A stretch of 5,149 bases of DNA from Thiomargarita sp. Lineage in GTDB: Bacteria > Pseudomonadota > Gammaproteobacteria > Beggiatoales > Beggiatoaceae. Where the stretch lies: assembly GCA_030618965.1 (NCBI GenBank), contig JAUXCJ010000142.1:1-5149 (forward strand). Direction: 5' to 3'. Both the position numbers and the translations under genes were made by a program. Positions 1 through 5,149 of this stretch are shown here, one piece after another. Within the stretch, counting starts at the first letter, position 1, and each line of letters opens with the position of its first letter. A model generated the notes under the pieces. The model was not told the DNA's origin. It saw nothing but the letters and a program-made list of their open reading frames with translations, and searched no databases.

Positions 1-1578
1 TACGATCCGACTTATGCTAAAACTAAGCATGTGATATTTGTCTCCGATTCTTGTCATTCCGCGACTGTTTCTCGTGGTAAAGTACCTGTGAGTCGTGGCT
101 TAGAGCGAGATGATCGTTCTCATTTGTTGGGAGAAATCAATTATACCAAACTTGATGAACTTCATGGTATTCATATCGGTGCGGCACGAAACAAGGAATT
201 TGCAGCGGAAACGCACGGAGATGATGGTAAAGATTATGGTATCTTTACTTGGCATTGGGCAAAAGCCTTGCAACAAGCGCAAGTGGGAGAAACTTGGGAT
301 GAACTGTTCAAACGTGCCTACACTCCAGTATTCTCTAAACGTGGCGAATCCCAAAGGCCACAATTAGAAGGTAAACGTTATCGACAAGTTTTTGGAGGAA
401 AGTTGACTCCGCCTGTTGCTACTGTTGCAGTTCGTAGTGTCAATGGTAAATTGGTCAAAATTCTGGCAGGTGCGACTGTTGGTGTGACTGTTGGCTCTAT
501 TTATCGCTTGCATCGGCAGCCAAAAAATAAATCCCGTATTGAAATTACCAAAGTTGGAACTTTTGAAAGTGAGGGCAAAATTACGGCTGGAACTTTCAAG
601 CAAAGTGATTTGGTGGTAGAAGAAAGCCATGCTTATAATTTTAAGCCAATTAAGGTTTATCTATCTGCGGATTATCCGAAAAAAGATCGTTCGCTGTTAC
701 AAGCTATACGAGCCGTTTTTCCGGGTGAAGTTCCGGCTTATGTTCTTACTAATCAACCGAATAAGGCGGATTTACGTTTACAGCTATTGCGTCCTAAGCG
801 TGGGAAAAATGGCCAAGCCATTTATGAACAGGATAACGATGCTTTACCAAAATCTTATTCTAGTCAATCACCTGAACTATGGATAATGACACCAGATCAA
901 CACTTGTTACATAAAAAATTGCAAATTAAATTTAGTAATAAAAGCAAAGGGCTTGAATTGCTCAAGTACAATTTGAATCATTTTGCGAGTCTTCGTGAAA
1001 TTAAAGCACTCCAAAGCAGTTCTCAAGGTGCGACTTCACCTGTGACACTACAAACGGATATTCTCAAACAAGTCACAACTTGTCCGACGGGTGGAAATTG
1101 TATGCCATTGTATGATTTGGGTTTCTATGAAAAGAAGACAATTGATAATTTTCAGGAAATTGGGAGACATCGTTTGAATAAAGATGATATTCTCACTTTT
1201 ACTTTGCACAATAACTCCAGGCAAGATTATTATTGCTACCTGATTAATATTAGTCCAGACGGCACTATTTTCGCTATTTATCCTGATCCCGATGAGCGAA
1301 TGGAATATGCGCGTGTTAAGGCAGGAGAAAAGCGGGAATTGATTAAGGATGTGATATTAATTCTGAAAAATTCTGGAGAACAAAGCCTTAAATTTATAGC
1401 CACAACTCGCCCAATACAGATATCCTTATTACAAAAGGATGGTTATAGACGTAATCAAAGGAATTTGAATCCTTTGGAACGGCTATTGGTGAGTGCAGCG
1501 CATGGAGAGCGGGGAAAATTATTAAAAATATCGAATGATGAGTGGTTTACGGAGCAGGTTACGTTTGAAGTCAAGTAA
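1..1578 (+). CDS. Caspase-family (peptidase C14) protein with C-terminal DUF4384-type domain, 5' partial
   Basis: The frame is open from base 1, so the gene starts before the window and the GTG at 31 is an internal Val; 525 codons are visible. The first residues form a hydrophobic strand ending in DSCHSA (Cys codon 52-54), the usual surroundings of the catalytic Cys of caspase-like peptidases; the partner His would lie upstream. An E-THGDDGKDYGIFTWHWAKAL stretch and QRPQLEG (about residues 60-125) fit the rest of the p20-like domain. A beta-rich middle region follows, then a CPTGGNC pair of cysteines (about 361-367). A DUF4384-like domain spans about 392-480 (LTFTLHNNSR, INISPDGTIFAIYPDPDE), and the tail has the NPLERLL motif common at the end of such proteins. 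The family includes metacaspase/orthocaspase-like proteases; the substrate is unknown. I see no membrane segment in the visible part. It converges on soeC and probably has no functional link to it. Family call is secure, biological role is not. Confidence 0.85.
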   Translation, partial: YDPTYAKTKHVIFVSDSCHSATVSRGKVPVSRGLERDDRSHLLGEINYTKLDELHGIHIGAARNKEFAAETHGDDGKDYGIFTWHWAKALQQAQVGETWDELFKRAYTPVFSKRGESQRPQLEGKRYRQVFGGKLTPPVATVAVRSVNGKLVKILAGATVGVTVGSIYRLHRQPKNKSRIEITKVGTFESEGKITAGTFKQSDLVVEESHAYNFKPIKVYLSADYPKKDRSLLQAIRAVFPGEVPAYVLTNQPNKADLRLQLLRPKRGKNGQAIYEQDNDALPKSYSSQSPELWIMTPDQHLLHKKLQIKFSNKSKGLELLKYNLNHFASLREIKALQSSSQGATSPVTLQTDILKQVTTCPTGGNCMPLYDLGFYEKKTIDNFQEIGRHRLNKDDILTFTLHNNSRQDYYCYLINISPDGTIFAIYPDPDERMEYARVKAGEKRELIKDVILILKNSGEQSLKFIATTRPIQISLLQKDGYRRNQRNLNPLERLLVSAAHGERGKLLKISNDEWFTEQVTFEVK

Positions 1579-1581
1579 GTC

Positions 1582-1640
1582 ATTTGAACTGTGATTATTG
1601 CGAAATAGATTTCTTTAATCACATCAATCACAGTTCAGAT
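1582..1640. repeat. Palindromic intergenic repeat at the convergent gene junction
   Basis: The inverted repeat has arms 1582-1596 and 1626-1640. The inner 12 bp (TGAACTGTGATT / AATCACAGTTCA) match perfectly and the outer 3 bp add two pairs and one T-G wobble; the loop is 29 nt. It almost fills the 64-base gap between the stop of the caspase gene (1576-1578) and the stop of soeC (1643-1645). No T-run follows either arm, so it is not a textbook rho-independent terminator, although an RNA hairpin here could protect or end both converging transcripts. The right half (1616-1639) matches 5070-5093 at 22 of 24 bases, which points to a dispersed repeat family. Confidence 0.8.
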
Positions 1641-1642
1641 TA

Positions 1643-2626
1643 TTAAGACACCGACTGATAATAAAGATTCTGCGGATGTTTCGCTTCAGTGAAAAAGTAC
1701 CACCGTTCCGCAATCAATCCCAAATATTGAATAATAAAAGCCATAATGGAAAATTCAATTGGAAAAAATCCGTATGCTGCCGCTAAGAGAAGTCCTATTG
1801 GTATTGGAAATACAAATATCAAAAAAATAGTTTTAACGATTTTTAGCTTACTCAATGAACTACCGTGGAAAAATTCACGGGTATTAAAAGAACCGCACAT
1901 CGCACCTTGTGCTTTTTGGGCAATTACCGTATGACGCACACCAATTGCTGTTTGTAAATTTGATTTAGGTTTCAAGTTGCTATTGCGTATTAAACTAGCC
2001 GTGCGAGTGAAGAAAGCCGCAAAAGTCAGGAGAATTGCCCATGTAGCATAGAAAACAACAACATCACTACCGATCACCGCTGAAAAGGCTGCCGCTAAAG
2101 TGAAACCAGATGCGGCTCCAAATAAAATAAAATTAATTACAGTAAATGGGCTATGCCATTCTTGCAAAAATTTGATACAAGCGTAAATCATACCCGTAGA
2201 AATAAATAAGGCAAAAGTGCTGAACATTGCCAATGTACCAATAGCCAGAGAAAGATCAATGGGATATGTTTCTCCTAAAATTAAAATGGGCTGAGTCCAA
2301 GCCAAATAATGAGCAACGCCATAAAGTAGTATTAAAAACAGTGTTATACCTAAAACAATGATTTCGCGGGACAACCAAGAAGTACGCCATTGACTGATAG
2401 AACGCCAACCGCGCATTGGTCGCCCTAAATGAAAAAAAGAGGCAACCAGTCCCGCAGCTAGAAACAAGAGGGCGAGTAAAGTTCCAATAGCATAAAAGCT
2501 TTGACTATCTTGCCCTGGCAACAAGTTCATCATAGAATAAATTTGCCCACTATATAAGGCTAAAAATAAGCCTTGTCCAACACCAATTAAGGTGGTCAAA
2601 AAAATAACTGAAAATGCTGGGTGCAT
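1643..2626 (-). CDS. soeC: SoeC-like membrane anchor subunit (DmsC family) of a molybdopterin oxidoreductase, probably sulfite dehydrogenase
   Basis: This 327-residue integral membrane protein has about eight hydrophobic segments (roughly 5-27, 45-67, 87-109, 123-148, 160-183, 186-208, 264-284, 288-308). DmsC-type landmarks are visible: HLGRP near 66-70, SWLSREI near 83-89, SFNTREFFHG near 246-255 in the long loop before segment 7, and ERWYFFTEAKHPQN near the C-terminus. Members of this family anchor the enzyme in the inner membrane and exchange electrons with the quinone pool through the iron-sulfur subunit. It starts 15 nt after the soeB stop, with a good ribosome site (AAGAGG, 2632-2637) 5 nt before the ATG, so the two genes are surely co-transcribed. 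The symbol rests mainly on how closely the neighbouring subunit resembles SoeB; a related sulfur or DMSO-type enzyme remains possible. Confidence 0.8.
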   Translation of the reverse strand: MHPAFSVIFLTTLIGVGQGLFLALYSGQIYSMMNLLPGQDSQSFYAIGTLLALLFLAAGLVASFFHLGRPMRGWRSISQWRTSWLSREIIVLGITLFLILLYGVAHYLAWTQPILILGETYPIDLSLAIGTLAMFSTFALFISTGMIYACIKFLQEWHSPFTVINFILFGAASGFTLAAAFSAVIGSDVVVFYATWAILLTFAAFFTRTASLIRNSNLKPKSNLQTAIGVRHTVIAQKAQGAMCGSFNTREFFHGSSLSKLKIVKTIFLIFVFPIPIGLLLAAAYGFFPIEFSIMAFIIQYLGLIAERWYFFTEAKHPQNLYYQSVS

Positions 2627-2641
2627 AATAACCTCTTGAAT

Positions 2642-3376
2642 TTACCAACTCATATAAATATCGTCTAAAGTCTGCTGCTCTTTCGGAGGCTCTGGCAGCA
2701 CGCCTTCTTTTTTCAGTGGATTATCAGAACGTTGTAGCTCATCCTCGTGAATTTTCAAACGAGTCTTACGCCGAGGTAGATAATGATTAGCAGGGTTAGT
2801 TCCCCATTCAGGCATTAATTGATAACCGCCATTTTCGCGGATTAACTGAGAAACCTCAGAATCCGAGTCATGAACATCGCCAAATAAACGAGCATTAGTA
2901 GGACAAGCCAATACACAAGCTGGCTTACGCTCCGATTCTGGCAAAGTTTGATCATAAATACGATCAACGCAAAGAGTGCATTTTTTCATCACCTTTTGTT
3001 GCTGATCAACTTCACGCGCTCCATAAGGGCAAGCCCAAGAGCAATATTTGCAGCCAATACACTTATCATAATCGACTAAAACGATACCATCCTCCTCGCG
3101 CTTATAACTCGCACCTGTGGGACAAACAGGGACACAAGGCGGCTCCTCACAATGCAAACAACTTTTGGGAAAATGCACCGTTTCAGTATTAGGAAACGTT
3201 CCAATTTCAAAGGTTTGCACTCTATTAAAGAAAGTCCCGGTGGGATCGGTATTATAGGGATTAAAATCTGACAAAGGCCCGGCCCAGCCAGAAGTATTCC
3301 ATTCTTTACAACTGGTTACGCAGGCATGACAGCCAACGCAAACGTTGAGATCAATGATCAAAGCTAGTTGTTTCAT
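2642..3376 (-). CDS. soeB: SoeB-like iron-sulfur subunit with four [4Fe-4S] clusters, probably of sulfite dehydrogenase
   Basis: This 244-residue ferredoxin-type electron-transfer subunit has 16 cysteines in four groups: C13/16/19/23 (CVGCHACVTSC), C73/76/81/85 (CLHCEEPPCVPVC), C106/109/112/116 (CIGCKYCSWAC) and C133/136/154/158. This is the DmsB/PsrB/SoeB pattern for four [4Fe-4S] clusters. There is no signal peptide, which agrees with the cytoplasmic location of SoeABC. From memory of the family, the N-terminal MKQLALIIDLNVCVGCHACVTSCKEWNTSG-type start and the central DPTGTFFNRVQTFE region are characteristic of SoeB of purple sulfur bacteria. The complex oxidises sulfite to sulfate and passes electrons to quinone. 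The ATG at 3374-3376 is preferred over an in-frame GTG at 3383-3385, because family members begin MKQLA and the GTG has no ribosome site; the ATG has only a weak one (AAGTGA). The catalytic subunit gene soeA is not adjacent. Confidence 0.85.
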   Translation of the reverse strand: MKQLALIIDLNVCVGCHACVTSCKEWNTSGWAGPLSDFNPYNTDPTGTFFNRVQTFEIGTFPNTETVHFPKSCLHCEEPPCVPVCPTGASYKREEDGIVLVDYDKCIGCKYCSWACPYGAREVDQQQKVMKKCTLCVDRIYDQTLPESERKPACVLACPTNARLFGDVHDSDSEVSQLIRENGGYQLMPEWGTNPANHYLPRRKTRLKIHEDELQRSDNPLKKEGVLPEPPKEQQTLDDIYMSW

Positions 3377-3488
3377 TGCGATCACTTAATAGTATTTTAG
3401 GAAAATTGAATATAGCATAAATCATGATCTCCATAAAATATTTTAACTGTATTGGTTTCTATTTATTTTAAGAAAATATTTACTTGGT
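3377..3488 (-). promoter_or_regulatory. AT-rich intergenic gap upstream of soeB; possible promoter
   Basis: This very AT-rich gap separates modB from soeB and is long enough for a promoter driving soeBC. The best -10 candidate on the minus strand is TATATT (3409-3414), about 33 nt before the soeB ATG. The sequence about 17 nt further upstream (TTTATG) matches the -35 consensus poorly, so an activator or another sigma factor would be needed. A small palindrome ATCATGAT lies at 3421-3428. I see no convincing terminator for modB and no recognisable ModE-type operator. Confidence 0.2.
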
Positions 3489-4169
3489 TCATAAATTAAC
3501 CACCATAAATCGTCTATTGAACGTGTAAACCGCAACCAACATCAGGAACGAAAGCAAGAGTAATCCACCAGCCAACCAATGCGCTTGGACATACTCCAAG
3601 TCCTCGACATGATCGTAGATAGCAATGGAAAGTACTTGAGTTCTACCTGGAATATTGCCACCGATCATTAATACTACCCCAAACTCACCGACGGTGTGGG
3701 CAAAGCCAAGCACTGTGGCGGTTAAAAATCCGGGGCGTGCTAGTGGTATAATGACGGAAAAAAAAGTATCCAACGGTGATGCCCTCAAGGTAGCCGCTGC
3801 CTCCAAAAACTGCTTACTAATGGCAGTAAAGGCACCCTGTAAAGGTTGAACCACAAATGGTAATGAATACAAGACCGAACCTATGACTAAACCAGTAAAA
3901 GTAAAAGCCAAGGGTTTTCCACCCAAAGCAATTGAGAGACTACCCACCGGGCCATGCGGTCCGAGTGCAACGAGCAGATAAAAACCCAGCACTGTCGGTG
4001 GTAAAACCAGCGGCAAGGCAACCACCGCCTCCACAAAAGGCTTGCCGCGCCAACGAGTACGTGCCAACCACCAGGCCAGTGGCGTACCAACCAATAACAA
4101 GATGACTGTTGTTAGGGAAGCGAGTTTAAGAGTAATCCACAACGCGCTTAAATCAGCTTCATGCAACAT
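3489..4169 (-). CDS. modB: Molybdate ABC transporter permease ModB
   Basis: This 226-residue inner-membrane permease pairs with ModA and an ATPase (ModC) to import molybdate. It has about five or six hydrophobic segments, beginning near residue 11. Recognisable stretches are [16 protein letters not shown] (about 51-66), the cytoplasmic EAA loop (123-147, [15 protein letters not shown] then IIPLARPG), and the strongly conserved [21 protein letters not shown] (about 155-175) typical of ModB. Its length is normal for ModB. The ATG at 4167-4169 follows AAGGAAA (4177-4183) with 7 nt spacing. The canonical Gly of the EAA loop is Arg129 here. It is read after modA across a 122-nt gap holding a long palindrome. 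No modC follows; soeB does. Base composition looks more GC-rich than soeC or the caspase gene. Confidence 0.93.
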   Translation of the reverse strand: MLHEADLSALWITLKLASLTTVILLLVGTPLAWWLARTRWRGKPFVEAVVALPLVLPPTVLGFYLLVALGPHGPVGSLSIALGGKPLAFTFTGLVIGSVLYSLPFVVQPLQGAFTAISKQFLEAAATLRASPLDTFFSVIIPLARPGFLTATVLGFAHTVGEFGVVLMIGGNIPGRTQVLSIAIYDHVEDLEYVQAHWLAGGLLLLSFLMLVAVYTFNRRFMVVNL

Positions 4170-4190
4170 GTTGATATTTCCTTATTCTGA

Positions 4191-4256
4191 TTGGAGTCCA
4201 AAGCTTTAGCTTTGATTAACACTTAAAACGCCCAAAGCTAAAGCTTTGGACTCCAA
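4191..4256. repeat. Perfect 24-bp inverted repeat between modA and modB
   Basis: Arms 4191-4214 and 4233-4256 are exact reverse complements over 24 bp, around an 18-nt loop (4215-4232). Each arm contains the palindrome AAAGCTTT. The repeat lies wholly within the 122-nt gap, starting 35 nt past the modA stop and ending just before the modB ribosome site. No T-run follows it on the minus strand, so it does not look like an intrinsic terminator. In a modA-modB transcript it would form a very stable hairpin that could guard the modA 3' end and lower modB expression. The shape suits a non-coding dispersed palindromic (REP/MITE-like) element. Confidence 0.85.
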
Positions 4257-4291
4257 AATACCTTTAAATTATTTAGTACTTATTATGGAAA

Positions 4292-5029
4292 TTAGTAACC
4301 GAAACTTTGGATGATTACCTTAGCTTCGTCACTCCGCACAAATTCCAGAAATGCTTTAGCTACTTGGTTATCGGAAATCAACACAGCTTGTTGCTTGATA
4401 GGCTGGTATAGATTAGCTGGAACTACCCAGTAGGAACCGCTAATTACAAGGCCAGGACGCTTGATTTGCGATAGGGCAACGAAACCTAACTCAGCATTTC
4501 CACTTATGACGAACTGGTAAGTTTGACCAATATTTTCGCCTCGCACCATTTGGAACCGCAAAGTCTCCCAGAGTCCTAATTTTTCCAAGACTTGTTTAGC
4601 CGCTTCACCATACGGTGCCAACTTAGGATTAGCAATGGCGAGGTAGCGATACGCCCGTTTTTTGAGAACCGCACCGTTTGCATCTACATAACCAGCTTGG
4701 GGACTGAAAAGAACTATTTTGCCCTGAGCATAAGTAAAACGGCTACCGGGCAATGCAACTCCTTTTTGTTCGAGCAATGCGGGGCGACGTGTGTCCGCCG
4801 AGAAAAAGGCATCAAACGGCGCACCATTCATAATTTGGGCGTAGAATTTACCCGTAGCTCCGAAAATCAAGACGATTTTATCACCATTTTGCTCTTGAAA
4901 TCGCTCGGCAATAGCCTTTATGGCATTAGTGAAATTCGAGGCTACGGCGATACGCGCTTCCCCAGCTATAACTGGCTGCGAGCCGATAAAAACACTCAGC
5001 AACACTAGAGTTAGCATAAATCTAATCAT
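4292..5029 (-). CDS. modA: Molybdate ABC transporter periplasmic substrate-binding protein ModA
   Basis: This 245-residue secreted protein has a Sec signal peptide at about 1-22 (short positive start MIR, hydrophobic core, likely cleavage after VIA before GEARIAVASNF). It binds molybdate, and often tungstate, in the periplasm and delivers it to ModB. ModA landmarks include AVASNF (28-33), GATGKFYAQI (57-66), APFDAFFSADTRRP (70-83), IANPKLAPYGEAA (132-144) and GENIGQTYQFVISGNAELGFVALSQ (164-188). By analogy with known ModA structures, the ligand is probably held by residues around Ser31/Asn32, Ala58/Thr59, Tyr140 and the Ile167-Tyr171 region. The ATG at 5027-5029 is preceded by AGGA (5041-5044) at a slightly long 11 nt. 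Length is normal. It lies directly downstream of an outer-membrane protein gene on the same strand, and upstream of modB. Confidence 0.95.
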   Translation of the reverse strand: MIRFMLTLVLLSVFIGSQPVIAGEARIAVASNFTNAIKAIAERFQEQNGDKIVLIFGATGKFYAQIMNGAPFDAFFSADTRRPALLEQKGVALPGSRFTYAQGKIVLFSPQAGYVDANGAVLKKRAYRYLAIANPKLAPYGEAAKQVLEKLGLWETLRFQMVRGENIGQTYQFVISGNAELGFVALSQIKRPGLVISGSYWVVPANLYQPIKQQAVLISDNQVAKAFLEFVRSDEAKVIIQSFGY

Positions 5030-5060
5030 GGTTTTATTTATCCTATTTGTTTTAAATTCA

Positions 5061-5093
5061 AAATCAGAGTAATCACAAAAATCACAGTTCAGA
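5061..5093. repeat. Second copy of the AATCACAGTTCA repeat, with three 9-nt units
   Basis: Positions 5070-5093 match 1616-1639 at 22 of 24 bases, the only differences being AA for TC in the middle. On the plus strand it reads as three adjoining 9-mers, AAATCAGAG (5061-5069), TAATCACAA (5070-5078) and AAATCACAG (5079-5087), followed by TTCAGA. No facing second arm is visible, so unlike the copy at 1582-1640 this is a half element. It fills much of the gap between the upstream gene's stop (5096-5098) and the modA ribosome site, so it would be in the modA leader or in a promoter region. Confidence 0.65.
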
Positions 5094-5095
5094 CA

Positions 5096-5149
5096 TCAAA
5101 AATACCACGCCAATTCTAACTGCACAAAATCCTCATTGCGGAAACCATA
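5096..5149 (-). CDS. C-terminal end of a probable outer-membrane beta-barrel protein, 5' partial
   Basis: The minus strand reads from the window edge as YGFRNEDFVQLELAWYF and then TGA (5096-5098). The last ten residues alternate polar and hydrophobic side chains and end in an aromatic Trp-Tyr-Phe with a terminal Phe. This is the usual C-terminal beta-strand signature of Gram-negative outer-membrane proteins recognised by the BAM complex. Only 17 residues are visible, so the family (porin, TonB-dependent receptor or another barrel) cannot be told. It is on the same strand as modA, 66 nt upstream, so it could belong to the same transcription unit and help molybdate or another anion cross the outer membrane. 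That role is inferred from position only. Confidence 0.55.
   Translation of the reverse strand, partial: YGFRNEDFVQLELAWYF

Noticed and set aside
31..33. GTG as the true start of the caspase gene
   Set aside because: The frame is open to base 1, there is no ribosome site, and starting here would remove the His half and part of the strand before the catalytic Cys.
2642..3376. Assignment of the iron-sulfur protein to DMSO, polysulfide or tetrathionate reductase
   Set aside because: The cysteine pattern alone cannot exclude these, but the N-terminal region and the sequence between the first two cysteine groups look closer to SoeB; kept as an alternative only.
3383..3385. GTG as the start of soeB
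   Set aside because: It has no ribosome site and adds three residues before the family-typical MKQLA start; the ATG at 3374-3376 is the better choice.
3351..3434. Possible 27-codon leader peptide on the minus strand overlapping the start of soeB
   Set aside because: The ATG at 3432-3434 has no ribosome site, and the predicted peptide shows no attenuator-like features; such a frame is expected by chance.
3436..3481. AT-only 9-bp inverted repeat as a terminator after modB
   Set aside because: The pairing is all A-T with a 28-nt loop, so it would be weak, and no defined T-run follows; chance similarity in AT-rich DNA is likely.
4191..4256. The modA-modB palindrome as an intrinsic terminator
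   Set aside because: There is no T-run after the hairpin on the minus strand, and the loop is long.
4592..5008. Long plus-strand reading frame opposite modA (138 codons)
   Set aside because: It overlaps a clear modA gene on the other strand, and its translation shows no recognisable domain, so it is a shadow frame.
1..5149. tRNA, rRNA, CRISPR array, transposase gene or riboswitch
   Set aside because: The gaps between genes are short, and none shows a cloverleaf, regularly spaced direct repeats with spacers, transposase coding sequence, or a recognisable molybdenum-cofactor aptamer.

Overview
The window fits a moderately AT-rich chromosome of a sulfur-oxidising gammaproteobacterium, perhaps a filamentous or large sulfur bacterium of the Beggiatoa/Thiotrichales type. 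This is inferred from three things: iron-sulfur and membrane subunits that look like SoeB and SoeC of the cytoplasmic sulfite dehydrogenase; a caspase-like protein with a C-terminal DUF4384-type domain; and non-coding palindromic repeats between genes. No 16S gene or other taxonomic marker is present, so the placement is tentative.

Layout. Positions 1-1578 (+) hold the C-terminal part of a caspase-family (peptidase C14) protein whose start lies before the window. Everything else is on the minus strand and is read from right to left: the last 17 codons of a probable outer-membrane beta-barrel protein (5149-5096), modA (5029-4292), modB (4169-3489), soeB (3376-2642) and soeC (2626-1643). The caspase gene and soeC converge on a palindrome at 1582-1640. 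No intergenic stretch exceeds about 125 bases.

How the genes fit together. ModA and ModB are the periplasmic binding protein and membrane permease of a molybdate ABC importer. SoeB and SoeC are the electron-transfer and quinone-facing membrane subunits that serve a molybdopterin catalytic subunit, so metal uptake and metal use lie side by side. Both sets are incomplete: the ATPase modC and the catalytic subunit soeA are not in the window, and modB and soeB are separated only by a 112-base AT-rich gap (3377-3488).

The least expected signal is in the non-coding DNA. The 12-mer TGAACTGTGATT begins 4 to 6 nt after the stop codon of three unrelated genes (the caspase gene, soeC and the outer-membrane protein gene). 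Two of these copies face each other and form the palindrome at the convergent junction. A different, perfect 24-bp inverted repeat sits between modA and modB. These look like two families of dispersed palindromic repeats, but only copies inside this window could be seen.
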